A stretch of 31,511 nt of DNA from CAZJNX01 sp964547415 (lineage in GTDB: Bacteria > Pseudomonadota > Alphaproteobacteria > Rhizobiales > Amorphaceae). Of the stretch, positions 24,621 through 31,511 are shown one piece after another. The notes under the pieces are model-generated. The model saw nothing but the letters and a program-made list of their open reading frames with translations. It was not told the DNA's origin and made no database searches. The DNA is taken from assembly GCA_964547415.1 (NCBI GenBank), contig CAZJNX010000022.1, positions 1-31,511 on the forward strand. Reading direction: 5' to 3'. The translations under genes and the position numbers were made by a program. How positions within the stretch are numbered: the first letter of the stretch is position 1; every line of letters begins with the position of its first letter.

Positions 24621-24815
24621 CGGCTGCTTCGGCGGCGTCACCGACTGCAGCGACACCCGCCCGCCGATCCGGGCACGAGGCCGCGCCCGATCCCGAACGA
24701 TGCCCGAGCGGCGCGCGCCCGCGCCTTTTCCGCCGGTCCACCGTCCTTGATGGTGGCGGCTCGCGGCCCGGAAAGACCCGGTCGGGCCACGCAGGGCAGG
24801 GCATGCGGCGCGGGC
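24621..24815. repeat. 195-base direct repeat, copy 1
   Basis: It matches 24865-25059 at 184 of 195 positions with no gaps (offset 244). It begins CGGCTGCTTCGGCGGCG and ends near GCATGCGGCGCGGGC. It contains a conserved hairpin, CCACC (24738-24742) with GGTGG (24752-24756). Its left end is 10 bases from the MACPF start codon, so it forms the immediate upstream region of that gene. It is not part of any recognisable gene. Confidence 0.9.
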
Positions 24816-24864
24816 ATTCCGGCAGCGGCGTCAACTACCGGCCCTCCCTCCAGGGCGAGAGATG

Positions 24865-25059
24865 CGGCTGCTTTGGCGGCGTCACCGACTGCAGCGACAC
24901 CCGCCCGCCGATCCGGGCACCACGCCGCCCCCGATCCCGGATGACGCCCGAGCGGCGCGCGCCCGCGCCTTTTCCGCCGGTCCACCGTCCTTGATGGTGG
25001 CGGCTCGCGGCCCGGGAAGACCCGGTCGGGCCACGCGGGGCAGGGTATGCGGCGTGGGC
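24865..25059. repeat. 195-base direct repeat, copy 2
   Basis: Second copy of the repeat, separated from copy 1 by 49 bases. The 11 differences are all substitutions, and the hairpin is unchanged. Flanks differ: copy 1 runs into the MACPF start, while copy 2 runs into the spacer. The rest of the 699-base gap between the divergent MACPF and aldolase genes (24611-25309) holds nothing else I can identify. Confidence 0.9.
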
Positions 25060-25309
25060 CTCGCGTGCGCGCCCTTGCCTGCCGCGAAGGCGGCTGGATT
25101 CCTCACCCGGAGGGGCGGGGTGGCCCGCTGGTCGCCGCTGGTCGCCGCGGGTCGCCGGGCGGGCTGACCGCGCACGGGCCAGCCCCTCGGCCACGGACGG
25201 GCGCGCCTTTGCCGGCCGGCCCCTCCTCGGCGCGCGCGCGGATGCGTTGACCCGGGGACGGCGATCGCGACATTGTCGCTGCCCGACCGGGCGAGGAGGA
25301 GTGGAGACG

Positions 25310-26236
25310 ATGGCCGCGCGCGAGACGATGGGGGGCGCCCTCGCCCCGGTGGTGACCCCGTTCGGTTCGGACCGGCGGGTGGACGTGGGGCGGCTCGTCG
25401 CCCACTGTCGGCGGCTACTCGCCGTCGACTGCGGGCTCGCCGTCTTCGGTACCAACTCGGAAGGCACGTCCCTGTCGGCGGGGGAGAAGATCGACCTTCT
25501 CGACGCGCTCGTCGACGCGGGCCTGCCGCCCGCGCGGATGATGCCGGGCTCGGGCCACCCATCGATCACCGACACCGTGCGCGTCGCCGCCCACGCCACG
25601 GCGAAGGGGTGCGGCGGCACGCTCATGCTGCCGCCCTTCTACTACAAGGCCGTCACGGAGGAGGGCCTCTACCGGTCGGTCGCCGACGTGATCGACGGGG
25701 TGGGGGACGGGCGCCTCAGGATCTACCTCTATCACATCCCGGCGGTCGCCGGGGTCGGGTGGTCGCTGTCCCTCGTCGAACGGCTGGTGCGTGACTTCCC
25801 GTCCGTCATCGTCGGCATGAAGGATTCGACCGGCGACGAGGCCCATAGCCGGGCCGTGGCCGAAGCGATCCCGGGCTTCGGCCTGTTCGTCGGCTCCGAG
25901 CTCTACCTCAAGAACGCCATGGGCTTCGGCGCGGTGGGGTGCATCTCGGCCCTTTGCAACGTGAATGCCCGCCTCATCGCCGAACTCGCGGCGGGCTGGA
26001 ACGGGCCGGACAGCGACGCCCTCCAGGCCCGCTGCCGGGAGATCCGCACCACCTTCGCGAAGTACGACATGATCGCCGCCATGAAGACGGCGATCGCCGA
26101 CACCCTCGACGACCCGGTCTGGCGCAATCTCCGCCCCCCGCTGGTGGAGCTTTCCGAGGAGAAGACCGCGGCCCTGCGCGACGACCTGGAGACGATCGGC
26201 TTCGACCTCGCGAGCTGGATGACCGAGCCCGCCTGA
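25310..26236 (+). CDS. DHDPS/N-acetylneuraminate-lyase family aldolase
   Basis: This 308-residue TIM-barrel class I aldolase or dehydratase works on 2-oxo acids through a Schiff base. The Schiff-base lysine is Lys171 in VGMKDSTGD, and the catalytic Tyr141 is in YLYHIP. The substrate loop GTNSEGTSLS (47-56) replaces the GTTGE of true dihydrodipicolinate synthase, and LMLPPFYYK follows. The enzyme is therefore more likely catabolic (sugar acid or hydroxyacid cleavage) than lysine-biosynthetic. The ATG at 25310 is chosen for its strong GAGGAGGAGTGG ribosome binding site; an earlier in-frame ATG at 25247 gives no family sequence. It stands alone, divergent from the MACPF gene. Confidence 0.9.
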   Translation: MAARETMGGALAPVVTPFGSDRRVDVGRLVAHCRRLLAVDCGLAVFGTNSEGTSLSAGEKIDLLDALVDAGLPPARMMPGSGHPSITDTVRVAAHATAKGCGGTLMLPPFYYKAVTEEGLYRSVADVIDGVGDGRLRIYLYHIPAVAGVGWSLSLVERLVRDFPSVIVGMKDSTGDEAHSRAVAEAIPGFGLFVGSELYLKNAMGFGAVGCISALCNVNARLIAELAAGWNGPDSDALQARCREIRTTFAKYDMIAAMKTAIADTLDDPVWRNLRPPLVELSEEKTAALRDDLETIGFDLASWMTEPA

Positions 26237-26261
26237 TCCGCCGGCCCCGGCGCGCACCGAC

Positions 26262-26279
26262 CGCCGCGCCCCCGCGGCG
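26262..26279 (+). terminator. Hairpin terminator after the aldolase gene
   Basis: CGCCGCG (26262-26268) pairs with CGCGGCG (26273-26279) around CCCC, 25 bases after the aldolase stop. There is no T-run. Confidence 0.4.
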
Positions 26280-26442
26280 CACCGGTGCATGCGGGTCGAG
26301 CGACAGCGACCGCGCAGTCGCGCGATCGGCTCTCGACCGGAAAGCGCAGAAGGCGCGATCCACGAGGATGCCTGCGCTTACGGGGCCGTCGCCGTCCGTC
26401 CCGGACGCGGGCCCGGCTTCGCCGCCGCGATCGAGGCCCGTC

Positions 26443-26455
26443 GTTGTCCGACAAC
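26443..26455. promoter_or_regulatory. GntR-type operator-like palindrome, orphan
   Basis: GTTGTCCGACAAC is a perfect palindrome with 6-base arms and a single central base. It contains TTGTCnGACAA, the core bound by several GntR/FCD repressors of organic-acid genes. It sits in the 342-base gap (26237-26578) where the aldolase and dehydrogenase genes converge, so no start codon lies downstream on either strand. The gap otherwise holds only the terminator hairpin. Confidence 0.4.
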
Positions 26456-26578
26456 ACAGGCGCGGGCGAGCGAAGACCTGCCCGTCGTCCTGCCGACGGG
26501 TTTCAGAAAGCCGCCGCGGGGAGGGCCGCTTCGTGCCTTCGCCGCGCCCCGAGCGGGCGAAGGGCGGGACGCTTCCGG

Positions 26579-27523
26579 TCAGGCGACGCGGGTCGGCAGC
26601 GGCCGGCCCGCGAAGTGGGCGGCGAGGTTCTCCACCACGAGGTCGCCCATGGCGCGGCGGGTCTTGTGGGTGGCGCTGCCCTGGTGGGGGGAGAGGACCA
26701 CGTTGTCCATCGCAAAGAGCGCCTCCGGCACCCGCGGCTCGTCCTCGAAGACGTCGAGGGCCGCCCCGCCGAGGGTGCCGGCCTCGAGCGCCGTGACGAG
26801 CGCCGCCTCGTCCACGATGGAACCGCGGCCGACGTTGACGAGCGCCCCCTCCGGCCCCAGCGCCTCCAGGACCCTCCCGTCCACCAGATGGTGCGTGTCC
26901 GCCCCGCCCGGCGCGATCACCACGAGCCAGTCGCACGCCCGCGCCATCGCCACGAGGTCCGGAAAGAACGGGTAGGGCTGGTAAGGCTGGGCGCGCCGGC
27001 CGTGGTAGACCACCTGCATCTTCATCACTTGGCAGCGGCGGGCGATCTCCTTGCCGATCCGGCCGAGGCCGAGGATGCCCACGGTCTTACCCGTCAGCTC
27101 GCCCGTGAGCGGAAAGTTGCCGAAGCCGGTCCAGCGGCCCTCGCGCACGTGGCGGTCGGCCGGCACGATCCGCCGGCACAGCGCCAGCATGAGGGCGAGG
27201 GTGAGCTCGGCCACCGCGTCGTCGAGGACGTTCGGCGTGTTGGTGACGGCGACCCCCCGCGCCCGCGCCGCCTCCACGTCGATGGCGTCGTAGCCGACGC
27301 CGTAGGAGGCGATGATCTGGAGCGCTGGCAGGCGGTCCATCAGCGCCGCGTCGCAGCCGACCGCCCCGTTGGTGGCGACCCCGCGGATCCTTGGCCCCGC
27401 CTCGGCGAGGAGGGCGTCCGCATTTTCGGCCTCCCACAGGCGGTGAACGACGAAGCCCTCGTCGAGCGCCTCCATCACGGTCGGGATCATCGGGCGGATC
27501 ATCAACAGGTGGGGCTTTTCCAT
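26579..27523 (-). CDS. D-2-hydroxyacid dehydrogenase (hydroxypyruvate/glyoxylate reductase-like)
   Basis: This 314-residue NAD(P)-dependent enzyme interconverts 2-oxo acids and D-2-hydroxyacids. IIASYGVGYDAIDVEAARARG precedes the nucleotide-binding GKTVGILGLGRIGKEIAR. The catalytic trio is intact: Arg in VNVGRGSIVDE, Glu in DVFEDEP and His in LSPHQGSAT. GRRAQPYQP after the second Rossmann strand has Arg residues that favour NADPH. This suggests a glyoxylate/hydroxypyruvate reductase role, but members also act on bulkier 2-oxo acids. The ATG at 27523 lies 32 bases after coaA on the same strand, so it may be read through from the his-coaA operon. The aldolase nearby could make its 2-oxo acid substrate; that is inference. 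Confidence 0.92.
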   Translation of the reverse strand: MEKPHLLMIRPMIPTVMEALDEGFVVHRLWEAENADALLAEAGPRIRGVATNGAVGCDAALMDRLPALQIIASYGVGYDAIDVEAARARGVAVTNTPNVLDDAVAELTLALMLALCRRIVPADRHVREGRWTGFGNFPLTGELTGKTVGILGLGRIGKEIARRCQVMKMQVVYHGRRAQPYQPYPFFPDLVAMARACDWLVVIAPGGADTHHLVDGRVLEALGPEGALVNVGRGSIVDEAALVTALEAGTLGGAALDVFEDEPRVPEALFAMDNVVLSPHQGSATHKTRRAMGDLVVENLAAHFAGRPLPTRVA

Positions 27524-27555
27524 GGGGCTCGTCCGGAACGCGCGGCGTGGCCGCG

Positions 27556-28509
27556 TCACAGTTTTCGCAGGGAGACCTGGCGGATGGCGTGGTCCTGCGC
27601 CTTCGAGAGGATCAGGTCGGCCCGGTACTTGGTCGGGCGGATGTTCTCGCGCAGGTTGAGAAGGTTGATGTCGTTCCACAGGCGGCGCGCGAAGGCGACC
27701 TGCTCCTCCTCCGAAAGGCTCGCGTAGCGGTGGAAGTAGGAGCGCGGGTCGCGGAAGCGGGTGGTGGCGAGGCGCAGGAAGCGCTCAAGGTACCACTCCT
27801 CCAGCACGTCCTCGTCCGCGTCGATGTAGATCGAGAAGTCGAAGAAGTCGGACACGAACGGGCGGTTGCGCCCGTCCGCCGTCTGCCGACTCGTCTGCAG
27901 CACGTTGAGGCCCTCGACGATCAGGATGTCGGGAACCTCGATGGTGATCGTCTGGTTCGGCACCACGTCGTAGACGAGGTGAGAGTAGACGGGCGCCTCC
28001 ACCCGCGGCTTGCCGGACTTCACGTCGGTGAGGAAGGAAAGCAGCCGCGCGACGTCGTAGCTCTCCGGAAAACCCTTGCGGGACATGAGGTTCTCCGCCT
28101 CGAGGACGGCGTTCGGATAGAGGAAGCCGTCGGTCGGGACGAGGGCGACCCGCGGGCTCGACGGCCAGCGGGCCATCAGCACCTGGATGAGGCGGGCGGC
28201 GGTGGACTTGCCGACGGCGACGGACCCGGCGATCCCGATGACGAACGGGATCTTGCCGTGGTCGGAGCCGAAGAAGGCGGTGGTCGCTTCGTGGAGCTTC
28301 TGGAAGGCCTCCACGTGGAGCCGCAGGAGGCGGGAGAGCGGCAGGTAGATGGTCTCCACCTGCTCGAAGCGGATGCGGTCGTTGAAGGAGCGCAGCTCCG
28401 CGAGCTCGGCCGGGCTCAGCGTCAGGGGCTGGTCGGCACGCAGCATCGCCCATTCGGCCTCGTCGAAGGTGCGGTACGGCGCGAGCTCTGGCGGGTTGAA
28501 CTGGTCCAT
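27556..28509 (-). CDS. coaA: Type I pantothenate kinase
   Basis: This 317-residue cytoplasmic enzyme phosphorylates pantothenate, the first and controlled step of coenzyme A synthesis. The P-loop GIAGSVAVGKST is at 92-103 with Lys101. LVPTDGFLYPN, SRKGFPESYDVARLL, VYSHLVYDVVP, ILIVEGLNVLQ and the C-terminal ENIRPTKYRADLILSK are all diagnostic of bacterial CoaA. Its length is normal. It begins 25 bases after hisE on the same strand. The linkage hisE-coaA is the usual arrangement in rhizobial-type alphaproteobacteria, which supports the taxonomic guess. Confidence 0.97.
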   Translation of the reverse strand: MDQFNPPELAPYRTFDEAEWAMLRADQPLTLSPAELAELRSFNDRIRFEQVETIYLPLSRLLRLHVEAFQKLHEATTAFFGSDHGKIPFVIGIAGSVAVGKSTAARLIQVLMARWPSSPRVALVPTDGFLYPNAVLEAENLMSRKGFPESYDVARLLSFLTDVKSGKPRVEAPVYSHLVYDVVPNQTITIEVPDILIVEGLNVLQTSRQTADGRNRPFVSDFFDFSIYIDADEDVLEEWYLERFLRLATTRFRDPRSYFHRYASLSEEEQVAFARRLWNDINLLNLRENIRPTKYRADLILSKAQDHAIRQVSLRKL

Positions 28510-28534
28510 GGAACTCGGAAGGGATCTGGCAGCG

Positions 28535-28858
28535 TCAGGCGGACGGCGGCCGCGAGGCCTTCTCCTCGTGGCCGGAGCGCGCGGTGCGGCGTTCGAGCTC
28601 GGCCGTCACCTCGTCGAGGGGGATCCCCGCGACGGCGAGGAGCACGAGAAGGTGATAGAAGACATCCGCCGCCTCCGCAACGAGGCCGTCCCGGTCTCCC
28701 TGCGCGGCCGCGATGGCGGCTTCCACCGCCTCCTCCCCCAGCTTCTTGGCGCAGCGCGCCGGGCCCTTCGCGGCGAGGCTCGCCGTGTAGGAGGCGGTGG
28801 GGTCGGCCGACAGGCGCCCGGCGACGATGCGGTCGAGGTCCTCGATGCGGAAGGTCAT
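28535..28858 (-). CDS. hisE: Phosphoribosyl-ATP pyrophosphatase
   Basis: This 107-residue MazG-like enzyme hydrolyses phosphoribosyl-ATP to phosphoribosyl-AMP, the second step of histidine synthesis. The metal-binding helices show KKLGEEAVEAAIAAAQGDRD and VAEAADVFYHLLVLLA, with the Glu and Asp ligands intact. It is a stand-alone HisE rather than a HisIE fusion, as usual in alphaproteobacteria. The ATG at 28858 overlaps the hisF stop by four bases (ATGA). Its C-terminal tail (HEEKASRPPSA) is hydrophilic and not conserved. Confidence 0.96.
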   Translation of the reverse strand: MTFRIEDLDRIVAGRLSADPTASYTASLAAKGPARCAKKLGEEAVEAAIAAAQGDRDGLVAEAADVFYHLLVLLAVAGIPLDEVTAELERRTARSGHEEKASRPPSA

Positions 28859-29643
28859 GGGTGGGTGCCGTCCCGCCGCACCGGGATCCCCGCGTTCGCC
28901 ATGGCGGCCTTGGCGTCGGCGATGGAGAAGGTGCCGAAGTGGAAGATGGAGGCGGCGAGGACGGCCGAGGCGTGGCCGTACGCCACCGCGTCGACGAGGT
29001 GGTCGAGGGTGCCCGCCCCGCCCGAGGCGATGACGGGGATGGCGACGGCGTCGGCGACGGCGCGGGTGAGGAGGATGTCGTAGCCGTCCCGCGTGCCGTC
29101 GGCGTCCATGGAGGTGAGCAGGATCTCGCCCGCGCCGAGGCCCTCCACCTCCCGGGCGTAGGCGACGGCGTCGATGCCGGTCGGGTTGCGCCCGCCGTGG
29201 GTGAAGACCTCCCAGCGCAGGGGCTCGCCCGGCGGGGTGTCGACGCGCTTGGCGTCGATGGCGACCGTGATGCACTGGCTGCCGAACTTCTCCGCCGCGC
29301 GGCCGACGCAGGCCCGGTCCCGCACGGCGGCGGTGTTGATCGACACCTTGTCGGCGCCCGCGAGCAGGAGTTCGCGGATGTCGGCGACGGTGCGCACCCC
29401 GCCGCCGACGGTGAGCGGCATGAAGCAGTTGTCGGCGGTCTTGCCGACGGCTTCCAGCAGGATGCCCCGGTCCTCGTGACTGGCGGTGATGTCGAGGAAG
29501 CACAGTTCGTCCGCGCCGGCCGCGTCGTAGGCGATGGCCGCCTGGGCCGGGTCGCCCGCGTCCACGAGGTCGAGGAAGCGCACGCCCTTGACGACGCGCC
29601 CGTCCTTCACGTCCAGGCAGGGAATGATGCGGGTCTTCAGCAC
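28855..29643 (-). CDS. hisF: Imidazole glycerol phosphate synthase cyclase subunit
   Basis: This 262-residue (beta/alpha)8 barrel, with HisH, makes imidazole glycerol phosphate and AICAR from PRFAR. Catalytic Asp11 is in PCLDVKDGRVVKG, and the second Asp is in TSMDADGTRDGYD. The phosphate-binding loops LTVGGGVRTV and IASGGAGTLDH are intact. The GTG start at 29643 abuts the stop of the small upstream gene with no base between. In most relatives hisF follows hisA directly; here two extra genes intervene. Confidence 0.97.
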   Translation of the reverse strand: MLKTRIIPCLDVKDGRVVKGVRFLDLVDAGDPAQAAIAYDAAGADELCFLDITASHEDRGILLEAVGKTADNCFMPLTVGGGVRTVADIRELLLAGADKVSINTAAVRDRACVGRAAEKFGSQCITVAIDAKRVDTPPGEPLRWEVFTHGGRNPTGIDAVAYAREVEGLGAGEILLTSMDADGTRDGYDILLTRAVADAVAIPVIASGGAGTLDHLVDAVAYGHASAVLAASIFHFGTFSIADAKAAMANAGIPVRRDGTHP

Positions 29644-29964
29644 TCAGCGGCCCACCATGTCGAGGTTGTCACCAGCCGGGATGGTTTCCCACCGTGCCGC
29701 GCGACTGATGAAGTCCCAGACTGCGAGCGGCAGCTGACCGTCGCTCTTGAAAGGATCGATTTCCGTGACGATGAACGACATGCCGGCTCTTCGCACGTTC
29801 AGGGCAACCGCGAGTTCGTTCGCTGTGTGTGCGGACACGACCACGATGGCGGACGGCAGAAAGGCAAGCCAATCGTGCACACCCTCCAGCTCGTCGACCA
29901 GGCGCATCATCACGTCGCGCGGCGTGCGGAACTCGTCGAACGTCAGAAGGTGAATGCGTTGCAT
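29644..29964 (-). CDS. Small protein with Cas2/SinR-like ferredoxin-fold pattern, 106 aa
   Basis: No family can be named with certainty. The secondary-structure order reads strand (RIHLLTFDE), helix (PRDVMMRLVDELEG), two strands (DWLAFLPSAIVVVS), helix (TANELAVALNVRRAG), strand (SFIVTEID). That is the beta-alpha-beta-beta-alpha-beta ferredoxin-like fold, and the start resembles the ..YLLTYDL opening of small SinR-like/Cas2-like proteins. It is not adjacent to any CRISPR array. The ATG at 29964 follows the stop of the membrane protein gene by one base. Composition is clearly less GC-rich than the his genes around it. It may be a nucleic-acid or nucleotide-binding partner of the membrane protein; that is inference. 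Confidence 0.7.
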   Translation of the reverse strand: MQRIHLLTFDEFRTPRDVMMRLVDELEGVHDWLAFLPSAIVVVSAHTANELAVALNVRRAGMSFIVTEIDPFKSDGQLPLAVWDFISRAARWETIPAGDNLDMVGR

Positions 29965-29965
29965 T

Positions 29966-30346
29966 TCATCTCTCTCGGTCGCCCTGGTCCGTGCCCGAAA
30001 GCGGATTCGGCAGCGATTCTAAGGTGTCGGGATCAAGTTGCGAACCTTCCTTCGAGACGATCGCCTGCAATTGCTTGACCTGAAGTTGATATTCTTCCGA
30101 TTGCAGGCGGTCAGGATCCCTGAATAAGAGAATGAAATAGACCGCAAGCGCTGCAATCACGACCACGGCTATCAGAACCAGAAATAGGTAGCCTGCCCGT
30201 GTGTTCCAGCCAGCGAGGGACCCGGCGATCACGAAGGCGGCGAGGGCAACGGCGAGGAGCCACAGGATCGGGTTAAGCGCAGTCCTCTTGACGTGGAGGA
30301 CGCCGGCGGTGCGCGCCAGCTGCAGCAACTCGGCCCGATCCTTCAC
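29966..30346 (-). CDS. Two-helix membrane protein with charged cytoplasmic tail, 126 aa
   Basis: I do not recognise a named family. There is a short charged N-terminus (MKDRAELLQLARTAG). Hydrophobic helices span about residues 25-45 and 52-75, with only a short GWNTR turn between. A soluble tail begins FRDPDRLQSEEYQLQVKQLQ and then becomes acidic and proline-containing. This layout, a helical hairpin followed by a PDRLQSEEY tail, looks like a conserved design rather than random sequence. The GTG start at 30346 overlaps the hisA stop by four bases (GTGA). The region contains AT-rich patches unlike the flanking genes, so it appears inserted. Together with the next gene it makes a membrane-plus-small-sensor pair. 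Confidence 0.75.
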   Translation of the reverse strand: MKDRAELLQLARTAGVLHVKRTALNPILWLLAVALAAFVIAGSLAGWNTRAGYLFLVLIAVVVIAALAVYFILLFRDPDRLQSEEYQLQVKQLQAIVSKEGSQLDPDTLESLPNPLSGTDQGDRER

Positions 30347-31080
30347 TGGACCGGGCCTCGTCGGAGGCGGGCGAGGGCGGCGGCCGGGTCGAGGCGGCCG
30401 TCGTAGAGGGCGCGGCCGGCGATGGCGCCGCCGAGCACCGACGCCTCGGGAGAGGCGAGACGGTCGATGTCGTCCATGCCGGCAAGGCCCCCGGAGGCGA
30501 TCACCGGGATCTCCACCGTCTCGGCGAGGGCGATGGTCTGCTCGAGGTTGAGCCCGGTCAGCATCCCGTCCCGCTGGATGTCGGTGTGGATGAGGGCGGC
30601 GACGTCGGCGTCCTCGAAGCGCTGGGCGAGCTCGAAGACGGTGATCTGGGAGGCGTGGGACCAGCCCTCGACGGCGACCAGCCCCTCCCGCGCGTCGATC
30701 CCGACGGCGACCTTGCCGGGAAAGGCCTTCGCGGCCGCCTTCACGAGGTCCGGATCCTTCGCGGCGGCAGTCCCGAGGATGACGCGGGAGACGCCCTTGT
30801 CGAGCCAGGCCTCGATCGCCGCCATGTCGCGGATGCCGCCGCCGAGCTGCACGGGCAGCGAGACCGACGCGAGGATCGCCTCCACGGCCTCCGCGTTCTC
30901 GCTGCGGCCGGAGAAGGCGCCGTTGAGATCCACGATGTGGAGCCAGGAAAAGCCCAGCTCCTCGAAGTGGCGGGCCTGCTCGGCCGGAGTGCGGGGGAAG
31001 ACGGTCGCCCGCCCCATGTCGCCCTGGCGCAGCCGCACGCAGGCCCCGTCCTTGAGGTCGATCGCCGGAAACAGGATCAC
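30343..31080 (-). CDS. hisA: Phosphoribosylformimino-5-aminoimidazole carboxamide ribotide isomerase
   Basis: This 245-residue (beta/alpha)8-barrel isomerase converts ProFAR to PRFAR, the substrate of HisHF. The catalytic acid/base pair is Asp8 in FPAIDLKDGACVRLRQGD and the Asp in IHTDIQRDGML. The phosphate loops VQLGGGIRDM and IASGGLAGMDD are intact. The GTG start at 31080 overlaps the hisH stop by four bases (GTGA). Its own stop overlaps the GTG of the inserted membrane protein gene. Confidence 0.97.
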   Translation of the reverse strand: MILFPAIDLKDGACVRLRQGDMGRATVFPRTPAEQARHFEELGFSWLHIVDLNGAFSGRSENAEAVEAILASVSLPVQLGGGIRDMAAIEAWLDKGVSRVILGTAAAKDPDLVKAAAKAFPGKVAVGIDAREGLVAVEGWSHASQITVFELAQRFEDADVAALIHTDIQRDGMLTGLNLEQTIALAETVEIPVIASGGLAGMDDIDRLASPEASVLGGAIAGRALYDGRLDPAAALARLRRGPVQ

Positions 31081-31511
31081 GGGCGCCACCTCAGGAAGTT
31101 GCCGATGAGCTTCAGGCCGAGGGCCTGGCTCTTCTCGGGGTGGAACTGGGTCCCCGCCATGTTGTCGATGCCGACGATGGAGGGGAACGGGCCGCCGTAG
31201 TCGGTCCATGTCACCACGGCGTGCTCGTCCTTCGGCGCGAAGCGGTAGGAGTGGACGAAATAGGCGTGCCAGCCGGTGCGGCCGAGGGGGATGTCCTCGA
31301 GGAGGGTGTGGGGGCGGGCGCTCTCCAGCGTGTTCCAGCCCATGTGGGGGATCTTGTAGCCCGCCGGCCCCTTCGGATGGCCCTCGCCCTCCGCCTCCCG
31401 GGCCCCCGGCTCGAGGCGGACCACGTCCCCCGGGATCCAGCCGAGACCCCGGCTCACCTTGTTTTCGAGGCCGCGGGTCGCCATCAGCTGCATGCCGACG
31501 CAGATGCCGAG
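31077..31511 (-). CDS. hisH: Imidazole glycerol phosphate synthase glutaminase subunit, 5' end outside window
   Basis: The last 144 codons of HisH, the class I glutamine amidotransferase that feeds ammonia to HisF. The window edge cuts just before the nucleophile: the visible part starts LGICVGMQLM with the catalytic Cys. YKIPHMGWNTL and the His-Glu pair in GTQFHPEKSQALG complete the triad. About 80 N-terminal residues lie beyond the window. A loop with GAREAEGEGHPKGPAG is somewhat longer than usual. Confidence 0.96.
   Translation of the reverse strand, partial: LGICVGMQLMATRGLENKVSRGLGWIPGDVVRLEPGAREAEGEGHPKGPAGYKIPHMGWNTLESARPHTLLEDIPLGRTGWHAYFVHSYRFAPKDEHAVVTWTDYGGPFPSIVGIDNMAGTQFHPEKSQALGLKLIGNFLRWRP

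Noticed and set aside
25310..26236. Lysine-biosynthetic dapA
   Set aside because: The substrate loop is GTNSEG rather than GTTGE and there are no lysine-pathway neighbours; only the broader aldolase family is supported.
29644..29964. A true CRISPR-associated Cas2
   Set aside because: The fold pattern is similar, but there is no repeat array or other cas gene in the window, and the Cas2 catalytic Asp context is not convincing.
27391..30078. Plus-strand open frame of about 895 codons
   Set aside because: It is antisense to coaA, hisE, hisF and the small inserted gene; the composition is typical of shadow frames.

Overview
The window is about 31.5 kb of very GC-rich DNA. It looks like a chromosomal segment of an alphaproteobacterium, most likely of the Hyphomicrobiales (Rhizobiales). 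Three things point there: the minus-strand order hisH-hisA-hisF-hisE-coaA, an HWE-type histidine kinase next to a single-domain response regulator, and a complete TRAP transporter with hydantoinase-type catabolic genes. The order-level placement is inference from gene order and family content, not from a marker gene. I see no rRNA, tRNA or CRISPR array.

Left part (1-11.8 kb): a sparse, decaying accessory region. It holds one unrecognised protein (167-1090) and a broken IS110-family transposase whose 3' end is present twice. A 100-N scaffold gap lies in the second copy, and the two gap edges share exactly 55 bases. A modular repeat block follows (about 3.0-3.5 kb). Next come a membrane-bound GAF-GGDEF diguanylate cyclase, a ferredoxin-reductase-like flavoprotein, and an HWE kinase split by one in-frame TAA. 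The kinase runs head-on into a response regulator, and neither has a stop where the protein should end. A small membrane protein is translationally coupled to an NAD(P)-binding protein. Relics of a flavin oxidoreductase and of an MscS channel lie in the gaps.

Middle part (11.8-22.6 kb): intact, tightly packed catabolic genes. They are a DadA-like amine oxidase, a TRAP transporter (dctM, dctQ, dctP), an MDR-type reductase, an alpha/beta hydrolase, hydantoinase/oxoprolinase subunits A and B, and an SDR protein lacking the catalytic tyrosine. Many are joined by 4-base ATGA or GTGA overlaps. Together they suggest import and ring-opening or oxidation of an organic acid, amide or amino-acid derivative; the substrate cannot be read from the sequence.

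Right part (22.6-31.5 kb): a gene for a MACPF/perforin-like protein (23078-24610), preceded by a 195-base direct repeat in two 94%-identical copies. A DHDPS-family aldolase and a D-2-hydroxyacid dehydrogenase follow, and then the histidine operon. Two small, less GC-rich genes sit inside that operon between hisA and hisF: a two-helix membrane protein and a small protein with a Cas2/SinR-like ferredoxin-fold pattern. They are joined to the his genes without disturbing translation.

The best candidates for something undescribed are the two-gene insert in the his operon and the MACPF gene with its duplicated upstream region.
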